64,000 bases of DNA from JANXUC01 sp043782485 (GCA_043782485.1 JAYWAL010000101.1:1-64000); one strand, 5' to 3'. Positions 51,794 through 60,504 are shown, counted from the first letter of the stretch. Program-made: numbers and translations. The notes: a model not told the origin generated them from the letters alone.

Positions 51794-54718
51794 CTATTTC
51801 GACTCGCCGCCCAGGTTGAAGCGCAAGCCGAAGGAATACGTCGGTTTGTAGTATTCGCGCTGGATGGGATAGATTTTGCTGCCGTTGTAAAAGCCGAACA
51901 CTTCATTGGTGAGGTTCAGGCCGGAAGCGATCACCTGAATTCCATGCGACAGTTTGAAGCTGCCTTGCACATCAACTTGCGTGTGAGCATAGATGTAAGT
52001 GTCACCGAAGGGCCCGCTCTTGCCAAGCGCAGCGCCGTCTTGATAGCCGTAGCTCCAGATATTCTGGTCGTTGTGGGAAATCCCCAGGCGCGAAGAGAAT
52101 CGGCCACGATCATAGGTCGGGCTGATGTTCCAGGTGTTGGGAGCTTGCCGCTGAAGCTGCGGATTATCCGAACGACCCGGCACGTTGTTGGCCTTCGAAG
52201 CCGTATAGCCGTAGTTGGCTGTAATTCCCAAGCCTTTTAACGGGCCGGGCAGGAACGTCAGATGCTGTTGGTAGGCGAGTTCGAAGCCGTAAAGATGAGC
52301 GTCCGACCCATTGGTTTGCTGGACCAGCACTTGACCCACATAGTCACCCAGCGGGTACAGCGGATTATTCTGAATCACTTGCTGGTTGATCGTGGTTGAA
52401 GTTTGGTAGATCGTGTTGGTGAGCTGTTTGTAAAAGAATCCGGCCTGGATCAGGCCAAGAGGCTTTAGGAATTGCTCATAGAGAACGTCATAGCTATTGG
52501 CATGCGTTGGCTTCAGGAACGGGTTGCCGACGTGAACCTTTTGACCCGCATCGCTCTGCGAATCGAACGTAGGCGGCAGATCCCCAAAATTTGGGCGAGA
52601 GACACCTCTTCCGTAAACAGCACGGATGGCGGCATCATGCGGCAGGCGAAACCGAGCCTGCACGCTGGGTAGCGGGTCCAGATACGACGAATTCACGGGA
52701 AGAGGCGTCGCTACCAAGTTTCCATTGGAGTCCGCCAAAATCTTGTTGCCTAAAAGGTCCTCGTGCGTAGCTTCAAAGCGCAGACCGGCTTGCAAACGCA
52801 AACGACCAAAGTCAACGGTGTTCATGAAATAGCCAGCCGTGATGCGTTCGATCAAATCGTAGCTGTTGGAAAACGTGTTCAACACATTGGTATCCACGGG
52901 AGCGAAAAAGTTGGTGTCGCCCGCGTGCGCGCCTAAGTAGGCCCGGATCTTGTTGTAGTCCGCGGTCGGCCCCAGGGTGTAGCTTTTGTCGTAGTAGTTG
53001 GAATTGGTAAAGCTGCCCAGAAATGTGGAGAGAGTGGGAATGTTGCCCTGGGCGTTGTACTGGAGATCCAAAGCATCCTGGAACTTATGCTGATTCCGTA
53101 CCTTGGCGCCAATTTCGAAGGTGCCAAAATGGCCTCCGATCGTATAAGTCCGCGAGGTCATGAAACCGCCTTGCAGGTTGATTTGCGGGCTGTAGGTTTT
53201 GTTGACGTCCAGTCCTCCGAACGAGTAAGCCGCTGGGTCATAGACGGCACCGAATCCGCCGACGGGGATTAACTTGGGGCGCAGCGCATCCCTGGTGTCG
53301 ATGTTGAACTGCACGCCGGTCTGGGGGCCGCTGAAGTCTGCCGAAGAATAGCCGCGATCTTCAGAACTGGAACGAGAGAGCGCCACGTCATAGGCCAAGA
53401 GCCACTTGGACCACACGTGTTTGCCACCTGCTTCGACGCTGGCAATTACGTCCACGGGGCGACGGATTTGGGCGTTGAAGGAGTAGCTACCGTTGGTGTC
53501 GGAGAGGGTCGGTGTGAGGTATCCGCTGGTCAACGGATTCCCATTGGCGTCGGTGGTGCCATTCACGCTCGGGCTATACACCCAGCGATCACCAAAGTTG
53601 TCGAAATGCGAGTAAATCCCGCGCACATAGAGCCCGGAGATCTCGCCGAGTTTGTAGTCGATGCTGCCAGACAAGCCATACCGCGTCCGGTAGTAGCGGT
53701 ACTCGCGAATGTCTTGCGTGCCGTAGGTAACGAAATTCGACGCTGCGCTGCTCGGCTGAACGCAACCGGTCGGGCCAGGATCGCATTGGATCACGGTCGG
53801 CACGGGTTCCACGTCGTCAATGCCGCGACCGTTCCAGTCGTAGCTGCTGCCGATTAAGATCCCGAGCTTGTGGTTCGCGCCGAAGCGCTTGCCGATGGTC
53901 CCATCCAGTTCGGTCAGCGATCGCCCCCCGACAATCGGCGTGTAGCCTCCAACGCCGTTGAGGTAAAGAGTCGGTCGTTCTCCCGCTGTCTTCGTGACCA
54001 GGTTGACCGAACCGCCAATGGCATCGCCATCCTGGTTCGCAGCTTGCGTCTTGTTGATTTCAATGGAGTCCACCAGATTGGCGGGAATGGTATCGAGCTT
54101 AATCTGGCGCACACTGGCTTCCGGAGAGGGAACATTAATTCCATTCACTGTCACGTTGCTGAGGCGGGGTTCCAGACCGCGGATTTGCACGTACTTGCCT
54201 TCGCCCTCATCGCGCTCCAGCGTGACGCTGGGGAGGCGGCCAAGCGCATCGGCGATGTTGGTGTTGGGCAGGCTGGTAATCACTTCCGAGGGCAAAACCT
54301 GGACGATGTTATCCGAGGCCCGTGTGCGGTTGATCGCCTCCGCCTCGCCGTGTTCGCGCTCGGCGTAGACGACGACTTCCTGGTTCGTAGAGGCGGCTCC
54401 CAGCACAGCGTCAACCCGCGCCGTTTGCGCCCCCGCAACCGCTACTTCCTTGCTGAACGTGGCAAAGCCGACATACGAAACCGTCACCGTGTAGTTGCCG
54501 GGAGCCAGGTTCAGGACGGTGAATTCGCCTTGTTGGTTGGACACGGTCGAGGCCGAGGATCTGGGCTGCACATCAACCTGTGCACCCTGGAGAACCGCGC
54601 CCGATGCATCGGTGACGTGGCCGCTGATGGAGCCGGACCCGCCTTGCGCCCAAGCTCCGGCGATTGCTGTCAACAGGCCAACCAATAAAAGTGCGGGAAA
54701 TCTAGATGTCTTCAACAT
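51794..54718 (-). CDS. TonB-dependent receptor with N-terminal carboxypeptidase-regulatory-like domain
   Basis: 974 residues; ATG 54718 has GGGAGT about eight bases upstream. The signal peptide ends near AWAQ (25). A CarboxypepD_reg-like beta-sandwich (about 28-110, ISGHVTDASGAVLQGAQVDV) is followed by the plug (about 125-240: NIADALGRLPSVTLERDEGEG, QIRGLEPRLSNVTVNGI, GSVNLVTK) and a 22-strand barrel ending in FGLRFNLGGESK. The plug resembles the Caulobacter/Xanthomonas-type receptors often used for saccharides. It is first in an operon with the phosphatase and propeller genes, so its ligand may be a phosphorylated organic compound (inference). Confidence 0.95.
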   Translation of the reverse strand: MLKTSRFPALLLVGLLTAIAGAWAQGGSGSISGHVTDASGAVLQGAQVDVQPRSSASTVSNQQGEFTVLNLAPGNYTVTVSYVGFATFSKEVAVAGAQTARVDAVLGAASTNQEVVVYAEREHGEAEAINRTRASDNIVQVLPSEVITSLPNTNIADALGRLPSVTLERDEGEGKYVQIRGLEPRLSNVTVNGINVPSPEASVRQIKLDTIPANLVDSIEINKTQAANQDGDAIGGSVNLVTKTAGERPTLYLNGVGGYTPIVGGRSLTELDGTIGKRFGANHKLGILIGSSYDWNGRGIDDVEPVPTVIQCDPGPTGCVQPSSAASNFVTYGTQDIREYRYYRTRYGLSGSIDYKLGEISGLYVRGIYSHFDNFGDRWVYSPSVNGTTDANGNPLTSGYLTPTLSDTNGSYSFNAQIRRPVDVIASVEAGGKHVWSKWLLAYDVALSRSSSEDRGYSSADFSGPQTGVQFNIDTRDALRPKLIPVGGFGAVYDPAAYSFGGLDVNKTYSPQINLQGGFMTSRTYTIGGHFGTFEIGAKVRNQHKFQDALDLQYNAQGNIPTLSTFLGSFTNSNYYDKSYTLGPTADYNKIRAYLGAHAGDTNFFAPVDTNVLNTFSNSYDLIERITAGYFMNTVDFGRLRLQAGLRFEATHEDLLGNKILADSNGNLVATPLPVNSSYLDPLPSVQARFRLPHDAAIRAVYGRGVSRPNFGDLPPTFDSQSDAGQKVHVGNPFLKPTHANSYDVLYEQFLKPLGLIQAGFFYKQLTNTIYQTSTTINQQVIQNNPLYPLGDYVGQVLVQQTNGSDAHLYGFELAYQQHLTFLPGPLKGLGITANYGYTASKANNVPGRSDNPQLQRQAPNTWNISPTYDRGRFSSRLGISHNDQNIWSYGYQDGAALGKSGPFGDTYIYAHTQVDVQGSFKLSHGIQVIASGLNLTNEVFGFYNGSKIYPIQREYYKPTYSFGLRFNLGGESK

Positions 54719-54885
54719 TTATTTACTCCCAATTCAGATTCGCGGTTCGTCGAGTTTCCAGAGACACAGCCGCGCCATGCTGGTGGCGCTCTTGCAGTTG
54801 TCTGCCGGAAAAGTGAATCTTATGAAAGCAATGTGAATTGGGAATGAATCGAGTGTGAATGTTTTTTCAGAATGCGGGCCCGAAA

Positions 54886-54945
54886 GCTGACGAGATTAAT
54901 GCGGACGAGAATAACGCGGACGAGAATAACGCTCACCAGACTATG
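54886..54945. repeat. 15-bp tandem repeat (two exact copies flanked by two degenerate ones)
   Basis: GCGGACGAGAATAAC occurs twice in a row (54901-54930), with diverged units on both sides. It lies in the 243-base gap between the TonB receptor start and the end of the SEL1 gene. Confidence 0.8.
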
Positions 54946-54961
54946 GAGACGAGAGGGGAAG

Positions 54962-56431
54962 CTATTCGCAGCCGGAGGTTTGCAGGGTTTCGCGGGCGAC
55001 CGCCAGGCGTTGGAGCTGACCGCTCGATTTGGCCTGTCGCGAGGCGGCATCGAACAAGACCTTCGCTTGATCGCAGTCCTTGTTGACGCCATCGCCCTGG
55101 GCGTAGAGTCCCGCCAGAGCGAGCAGCGCGGAACCATTCTGATTTTTGACCGAGAGCCAGAGATGGCGCGCGGCTTCTGTACTGTCGCGCTGAACGCCCT
55201 TGCCCTGCAAAAGGCGCATTCCGGCGGCCAGTTCGGGGTCGGCGGGTAATGCGTTGGGCAGGAGTGGTAGGGCAACGGGTGGTGCTGTCTCGCCGGGCTT
55301 TTCCGAAGCATTCGCCAGCGGTGGAGCGACGGCGGCGGACGCGGCAGGTGCCGGGTCCGGCGTGGCCTGTGGCACGGTTGCCGGGGACGAAGCAGGGGCC
55401 GACGAGGATGTGGATGACGCCGAGGACGGTTCGGGCAGCGGAGCGCTTGCCTGTTGGACGGCGGTGGGTTTGGCTGCCTGATGGTCAACGGCGCGTGTCT
55501 GAGCAAACCAAATCCCTGCCCCTAGCATTGCAAGGACGGCAATGGTAATGGGAATGCGCCAATTCCGAGGCGAAGGAGGAATTGCCAGGGCCAGCGCGGC
55601 ATCGGACTTCGCCAACAGATCATCGAACGAACGATAGTCTTCCGCTACCGTAGGATCTATTTTAGGAACAAAGGCTGGGAGATCAGAGGGTTCGGCAGGT
55701 TGAGTCTCGGGCGGAACACTCCTATTCGGCTCTACCCTTTCCTGCGGAACACCCAGCTGCTGAACTCCCACCTGATTGACAATCTCTGACTCGGCCGCCT
55801 TCTGTTTCTCGGATGGAGCCGCGAAGATGGGAGGGGAAGTGGGCGGCCGGAGTAAGTCGTGCCAGGACTCCTTCGGAGCAGACTCCGGCAGCCGTTCTAC
55901 GAGCACCGATTCAACTGCGGGTATTGGTGGCTCTGGAGTGGAAAAAATGGCATCCTCGGAAGGGTTCACGCCGGGTAGAGCATCCACCGAAGACCCAGTG
56001 TAGGATTGCGCCGAATTCTCATGGGTCGTCGTCGCGCTTGGTGCCAAGATTTCAACTGGACGTGGAGCGACGAATTCGTTGACTAAGGGGGGGGCCGGCA
56101 ACGGGCTAGTTTCGGGCGTCGGTGCGGCTTCTTTTGCGACTGCGACCACATCGCGCACCGCTTGTGACTTGCCCCCAGAGTTGGCTCCGTTGTTCAGCCT
56201 GTTTTCTTCCTCTTCCAACTCGCGCACCAGATTTTCGATGGCGGCCTCGCGCTTGTCCGCGGAGGCGGTGTAATAAATGTGCGCCCACCGGCCAAGGTGC
56301 TTGGCCAGCAACGGATTGAGCAGAGGATTGAGACGGGCGTTGGGCAGAGCCGGACCCGACGAGTCCAGCGGTCTGGGAGGCGTTTGCTCGGTAGCTTCTC
56401 GATCTGTAGCTTCTCGATCAGCGGTGGCCAA
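54962..56431 (-). CDS. Single-pass membrane protein with C-terminal SEL1-type repeats
   Basis: 489 residues from TTG 56431, chosen because GAGGAG lies seven bases upstream; no ATG exists before the membrane segment. A long acidic, proline-rich cytoplasmic N-terminus (about 1-285) is followed by one helix (291-310), a proline/alanine/serine-rich linker and two SEL1-like repeats (about 398-465: GMRLLQGKGVQRDSTEAARHL, then LAGLYAQGDGVNKDCDQAKVLF), ending in a cysteine. The topology places the repeats in the periplasm. It is 94 bases downstream of the GAF gene and likely cotranscribed. Function is unknown; a two-sided signalling or scaffold role is plausible. Confidence 0.75.
   Translation of the reverse strand: MATADREATDREATEQTPPRPLDSSGPALPNARLNPLLNPLLAKHLGRWAHIYYTASADKREAAIENLVRELEEEENRLNNGANSGGKSQAVRDVVAVAKEAAPTPETSPLPAPPLVNEFVAPRPVEILAPSATTTHENSAQSYTGSSVDALPGVNPSEDAIFSTPEPPIPAVESVLVERLPESAPKESWHDLLRPPTSPPIFAAPSEKQKAAESEIVNQVGVQQLGVPQERVEPNRSVPPETQPAEPSDLPAFVPKIDPTVAEDYRSFDDLLAKSDAALALAIPPSPRNWRIPITIAVLAMLGAGIWFAQTRAVDHQAAKPTAVQQASAPLPEPSSASSTSSSAPASSPATVPQATPDPAPAASAAVAPPLANASEKPGETAPPVALPLLPNALPADPELAAGMRLLQGKGVQRDSTEAARHLWLSVKNQNGSALLALAGLYAQGDGVNKDCDQAKVLFDAASRQAKSSGQLQRLAVARETLQTSGCE
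56391..56420. repeat. 15-bp repeat within the SEL1 gene (two copies)
   Basis: GTAGCTTCTCGATCT and GTAGCTTCTCGATCA, coding on the minus strand for a repeated TDREA near the N-terminus. Same period as the intergenic repeats at 29014, 45733 and 54886. Confidence 0.75.
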
Positions 56432-56525
56432 GGGTTTGCTCCTCAACCAGCTATTTTTCCACAATTTTCGGCGGTTTGAGCACAATTCTCAAACAAAATT
56501 GCTGTAGGCAGCGAGGCTGGAAACC

Positions 56526-58256
56526 CTACTCGCAGGGCTGCCCCCGGGCGGGTTGGAACTGCTCGGTTTGCGCGTCATGCTGGGTCAGGAACTTCCCCTT
56601 GGGCGTGGTGCCGTAGGGTTCCGCGCCCGGGCAATAGTAAAGGGCGCTGTGCAAATCTACCCAGACCTTGGTGCCCGGGGTTCCCATGTAAGTCATGGGC
56701 GGCGGCGGTGCCTCCGCCAGCCCCATCGAAACCAGAAGCTCTTCGAACGCGCTCAATTTGGGCGCTGCCGCGGCGGCCTGGTCGGTGGCCTGGGTCGTGG
56801 CGATAGGTACGGCGACTGCCTGGTGCCGAGGCCAAACGGCCCAAGTTACGCTGGCCGCAAGGATCACAGCGGACGCCGCCAGGCAGGCATCCGCCCAGTG
56901 AGCGGTCCAGAATGTCGGCTTGGTTGCGGTTGTGCTGGCAACGGGCTGATCATCTTCGTCGGTATTGGGAACTACTTCGGCATCCAGCCAGCGGCCCTCG
57001 GAAACCGCTAGGGCACGGGACTCGGGCTGGTATCGCTCGTCCTCATCAGGTCCGACCCCATCACGTTCGACCTCATGCGGCGGGAACTCTGGCTGGTCGT
57101 AGTCATGGCGAATGGTCTTGGGCGCGTCGGCGCGCGCGTTCGCTAGTTCCAAATTCGGCCGATCCAAATCTGTGGCTTCTGTCTCAGTCGTTCCTAGTTC
57201 CGCTTCCGCGAAATCGGCTTCATCTTCGTGGTCTTCGCGGGCCGTTGTCCGAGTTGTTGTCCGAGTTGTCGTCCGAGTGTCAGATTGCGGAACCGTGCGG
57301 CTGGAGCCGACGGAAAGGTTCAAAGCCGTCTGCACGTCACGCGGCGCTTTCTTGGTGGTGTTCGCCGGGTTCCAGTCCTGCCGGGCGGAAGCCTCGGCGC
57401 TTTGCTCTTGCTGCGCCATCAAGTATTTGCCAAAGCGCGACATGGTTGGCGTGGGGCCAGCCGGCATCGAAGAGGTTCCCGAGGCCGAGGCGGCAAGTTC
57501 TTTTTCGGCCGGAACCTCGACCTCGCCGCTGAACAGTTTGGAAAGATGCGGCTGGAGGCGATCCAACGCCGCCAGTAAGGTGGCTCGTTCTGATTCCAAA
57601 ATATTTTTCTGCTCGTGACCGGCCGCCAGCGCCACGGTTTCGCTGACCAACCCGCTTAAGATTTGGCAGGTTCGCACGTCCGATTCCTCGAAGCCTCGGA
57701 CTTGAGCAAATGTGACTTCCAGCGCCCCTTGCACGTGGCCTTCATAGTGGATGGGCACGGCGACAATCGAGCCAGGCGCGGCTCCCGGGAGCGCGTCATA
57801 GCGGATTCGCGGATCGATTTGTGCATCGTCACAGCGGAAAATTGTGCCCTCGCGCAGGCAGGCGGCCAATCGGCTTCCCTCAATGGCCATACTCTGGCCA
57901 GCACTCCCTTTGGAGGTGCCATCGGCTGCCTGGCACACGGCGCTGTCCGGTCCTCGCGCCAACCAAATCGAAGCCCCTTCGCCGCCCGTAATCCGCAGCG
58001 CGCGCTCCACCACTAGACGCAGGGTTTCCTGCATGTTGAGCTTGGTCCCGTGCACGATGGTATGGGCTTCGGCAATGGCAGCCAGGCGCTCGGCCTCATC
58101 CCGCGCGTGTGGCCGGACGGGGGACGATAAAAACGGCAGAGTTTCTCGCTGCTGCTGTGCCAGATAGGCGGCAGCCAGCAATTGCTCGAACGCCCGCGCG
58201 TCCAGGGGCGTTCCCGTCTTCCTCGCGCTCGCGCTGGTTACTTTTGTAAGTGGCAT
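56526..58256 (-). CDS. GAF-domain sensor protein with transmembrane segment and unusual C-terminal domain
   Basis: 576 residues from ATG 58256. A GAF domain covers about 75-225 (LRLVVERALRITGGEGASIW, SIVAVPIHYEGHVQGALEV). A long charged, low-complexity linker follows (with a TTRT-type 12-bp repeat, 57244-57279), then one membrane helix (about 456-475) and a C-terminal domain of about 50 residues with VWVDLHSALYYCPGAEPYG and GQPCE. That YYCPG-type ending is a recurrent but uncharacterised module, as far as I recall. No kinase, cyclase or HTH output is present. It probably signals with the downstream SEL1 protein. A sigma-54-like promoter lies 38 bases upstream. Confidence 0.82.
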   Translation of the reverse strand: MPLTKVTSASARKTGTPLDARAFEQLLAAAYLAQQQRETLPFLSSPVRPHARDEAERLAAIAEAHTIVHGTKLNMQETLRLVVERALRITGGEGASIWLARGPDSAVCQAADGTSKGSAGQSMAIEGSRLAACLREGTIFRCDDAQIDPRIRYDALPGAAPGSIVAVPIHYEGHVQGALEVTFAQVRGFEESDVRTCQILSGLVSETVALAAGHEQKNILESERATLLAALDRLQPHLSKLFSGEVEVPAEKELAASASGTSSMPAGPTPTMSRFGKYLMAQQEQSAEASARQDWNPANTTKKAPRDVQTALNLSVGSSRTVPQSDTRTTTRTTTRTTAREDHEDEADFAEAELGTTETEATDLDRPNLELANARADAPKTIRHDYDQPEFPPHEVERDGVGPDEDERYQPESRALAVSEGRWLDAEVVPNTDEDDQPVASTTATKPTFWTAHWADACLAASAVILAASVTWAVWPRHQAVAVPIATTQATDQAAAAAPKLSAFEELLVSMGLAEAPPPPMTYMGTPGTKVWVDLHSALYYCPGAEPYGTTPKGKFLTQHDAQTEQFQPARGQPCE

Positions 58257-58293
58257 ATCCCTAGTCCGATTTCACACCGTATGGGTTCCATAA

Positions 58294-58309
58294 TGCAATT
58301 GGTGATCCA
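58294..58309 (-). promoter_or_regulatory. Strong candidate sigma-54 promoter of the GAF-SEL1 operon
   Basis: On the minus strand: TGGATCACCAATTGCA, with TGG and TTGCA in exact register. Transcription would start near 58283, 27 bases before ATG 58256. Confidence 0.6.
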
Positions 58310-58502
58310 AAGACCCGGCCTCGCTAAGGTGCTCGAGGGCTGGCTTTCGTCTGCGCCAAGTCTGCCCCAAATCCTCTCCTGGATCGCATCCGAACTCGCT
58401 AAGTGTAATCCTTTCAGCGGGATGAGTACGCAAAAAACCTACGGCCCTCCTCTTAGCGGGCTTCTACGACTACGCTTCGGGTTGGAACTGCGCCAAACCG
58501 AG

Positions 58503-58520
58503 GCTGCAAAGTTTTGCACT
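58503..58520. promoter_or_regulatory. Degenerate palindrome between divergent GAF and LuxR-pair-2 promoters
   Basis: GCTGCA-AAGTTT-TGCACT has 9 of 12 matches to the palindrome. It lies between two divergent sigma-54-like promoters (58294-58309 minus, 58633-58648 plus), as a shared activator site would. Confidence 0.4.
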
Positions 58521-58632
58521 CCGCCACCATTCCTAAGGCCCGCGTTGCCGTTCTCCCCAATTCGTGGCCTCCGTTCCATCGCCCGGAACCGGTCGAACGT
58601 TCCCGCCCAATTCGGAACTGTGGGCCCTTTCC

Positions 58633-58648
58633 GGGCCGCTTTTTTGCA
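58633..58648 (+). promoter_or_regulatory. Candidate sigma-54 promoter of LuxR-type pair 2
   Basis: GGGCCGCTTTTTTGCA, with a perfect TTGCA -12 element, a GGGC -24 element, exact spacing and a T-rich interval. The transcript would start near 58659, about 210 bases before ATG 58872. Confidence 0.5.
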
Positions 58649-58765
58649 CAGCTTTTTCCACGTCCTCTCGTAAGTATCGGAGTTTCTTGCCCTTTAGCGG
58701 CGCGCTCCGTTTGGCTGCGCCCTTGCACTGTCTAGAAGTGCCGCTCGCGACGACAAGAGGCAGCA

Positions 58766-58809
58766 AGGAAACCAAGAAAACCAAGAAAACCAGGAAACCA
58801 GGAAACCAG
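58766..58809. repeat. Short A/C-rich tandem repeat in the LuxR-pair-2 leader
   Basis: About four imperfect copies of a ten-to-eleven-base AAACCAAGAA/AAACCAGG unit, just upstream of the A2 gene. Its effect on translation is unknown. Confidence 0.6.
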
Positions 58810-58871
58810 AACAGGGAAGTCAATTCCGCAAGCTCAGTGTTCCAATTTCAGCACGCCCAGGAGAAAGCCAC

Positions 58872-59111
58872 ATGGTCGATCTCAACGTGATCAAGATCAC
58901 CCCGCGCGATGAAGATGTACTCCGGTTATTGGCGCAGGGGTGCAGTAACAAGGAAATTGCCCGCCAACTCAGCATCAGTCCTCGAACCGTCAAGCAGCAC
59001 CTGCGCACGCTTTTCCTGCGCGCCGGCATTAAGCAGGGCCGGAAACGCGTCATCTTAGCCACCGCCGTCTATGAAAAGGAGCAATTATGCAACCGCCGCG
59101 AGATCGCCTGA
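58872..59111 (+). CDS. Small LuxR-type HTH protein A2
   Basis: 79 residues; ATG 58872 has CAGGAG upstream. The whole protein is one GerE/LuxR HTH (TPRDEDVLRLLAQGCSNKEI, then ARQLSISPRTVKQHLRTLFLRAG) with a short tail. It is the homologue of A1 (48776) and, unlike it, stops normally, 25 bases inside the B2 gene. Without a receiver domain it may bind DNA constitutively or depend on its partner. Confidence 0.87.
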   Translation: MVDLNVIKITPRDEDVLRLLAQGCSNKEIARQLSISPRTVKQHLRTLFLRAGIKQGRKRVILATAVYEKEQLCNRREIA

Positions 59112-59437
59112 CAGTGAAGGAACGAATGGTCGCGATTCTGGTGTGGCAAGGCCTTACCAACCGCGACATTGCCGGTCGCATCCACACCAGCGAGCAAGTG
59201 GTGAAGAACCACCTGCGCAGCACCTTCGACAAGCTTGGCGTTTGGAGCCGCCTGGAGCTGGCGCTCTACGTGGCCAGTCACGGGGGCGCGGCTTGGGAGA
59301 GCGCTCTCGGAATTGGATTGGACGCATCGGAGCTGGATGGCGCGTCGCTGAGCGTTCCGGCTTTGAGTCAAGCGCAGGTCGTCGCCAGCCGCAACGCGTT
59401 GGCCCGGCCGATTGGCGGCATCTCTAGGGTAGTTTGA
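59087..59437 (+). CDS. Small LuxR-type HTH protein B2
   Basis: 116 residues; ATG 59087 has AAGGAG upstream and overlaps the end of A2 by 25 bases in the +2 (-1) frame. The HTH (LTVKERMVAILVWQGLTNRD, then IAGRIHTSEQVVKNHLRSTFDKLG) closely parallels B1. A C-terminal extension of about 45 residues (absent in B1) is alanine/serine-rich. The overlap suggests translational coupling and a fixed ratio of A2 to B2. Confidence 0.87.
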   Translation: MQPPRDRLTVKERMVAILVWQGLTNRDIAGRIHTSEQVVKNHLRSTFDKLGVWSRLELALYVASHGGAAWESALGIGLDASELDGASLSVPALSQAQVVASRNALARPIGGISRVV

Positions 59438-59482
59438 GAATTGGCAGTGCCAGCGGGGCTGGCGTCGGGGTAGCCCTCGGCG

Positions 59483-60178
59483 TCAGTCCCCGTAGGGACT
59501 CACGTTCCGCCGCTGCGACGGAAAGCGCGGGATCTTGGCCAGAAACGTCTCGAGTTTAGCCAACTCCTCCACCGGAAGGTCGGAGAAGCGCAACCCCATG
59601 CCAAACCCGGGCCGGACATTCGTCACCCTGGCGTCTCCTTGCACTTTCACGCCATCCAGCCACAACACGAACTTCAATCGCGTGCTCTTGGAGAGCGGCA
59701 TGGGCATATCGACAAAGCAGCCCCCAAGGCTCAAATCGCCGATCCCTGTCATGATCGGCGCCGCCAATCCCTCGGGATGCAGCTCCGCCGAAGCTACGCA
59801 CCGCATGCGCGGTGCTGCCCGCTTTTCGCCAGCCGCTGGCGCCACATAGTTGTCGAAAACCGGCGTCGGCAAAGGAATGTCAAACAGGTTCCGTTCCGGC
59901 GAGAAGTTCTCGAGGCCCGCCTCCCAGCGCCCGCGCCCGCCCGCCGCTGGCTCGCTGGGCACCACCCATTTCACCCGATACCGCGCCTTCTGGTCGTTGT
60001 AGCTGACCGAAACGGTATCTTCCAGCTTCAGCGCCACCGAGAGGCCGCGTACGTGCAAGCCGCTCCGGCTAGCGTCCGTGGCATCTACCTTTTCGGCGAA
60101 CGCCTTGCCCTGGGCGTCCGTCCCCAGGATTCGGACCACGAGTTGTACGGGCTTTCTTAGCTCTCGGCGTTTGCCCAT
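59483..60178 (-). CDS. Protein with two PilZ-like domains
   Basis: 231 residues. The first half has RRELRKPVQLVVRI and TDASRSGLHV, the second RAAPRMRCVASAEL and GDLSLGGCFVDM, each pair matching RxxxR and (D/N)xSxxG PilZ motifs; in the first domain the motif is RSG rather than xxGG. Double PilZ proteins bind c-di-GMP and change conformation; the second domain looks more intact. Soluble and cytoplasmic. With the PilZ protein at 2267 it links the neighbourhood to c-di-GMP signalling. It converges on the B2 gene. Confidence 0.83.
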   Translation of the reverse strand: MGKRRELRKPVQLVVRILGTDAQGKAFAEKVDATDASRSGLHVRGLSVALKLEDTVSVSYNDQKARYRVKWVVPSEPAAGGRGRWEAGLENFSPERNLFDIPLPTPVFDNYVAPAAGEKRAAPRMRCVASAELHPEGLAAPIMTGIGDLSLGGCFVDMPMPLSKSTRLKFVLWLDGVKVQGDARVTNVRPGFGMGLRFSDLPVEELAKLETFLAKIPRFPSQRRNVSPYGD

Positions 60179-60504
60179 ATTTGGAACCGCTCCCTACAAA
60201 ATCCCGCGAATGATTCCACGGCCGTTCCAGAGGAGGATGTTCCCCATCGTAGCCCGGTTGCAATCTTAGGCCAAGTACCCAGTTGCGGGATGGCTCAAAT
60301 GGCACGTTTCGCGGCGTAGGCCCAACTAGTTTGGGGCATTTGTCTGCAATCGATTGCAACTTATTCCGGAAAAGCACTGCGCCTAGATTTCTAAGTCATT
60401 GTTTTACAAGGACTTACCTAAAACGAATCGGGCGCTGACGTGCACCCACCCTCGGGAAGAATTGCGCCGACAGTCGGAATCGCGGGTGCGCGAGAGCAAA
60501 AAAT
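60179..60504. other. Gap between divergent PilZ and unknown genes
   Basis: About 326 bases; no gene, palindrome copy or clear promoter was recognised. Confidence 0.4.
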
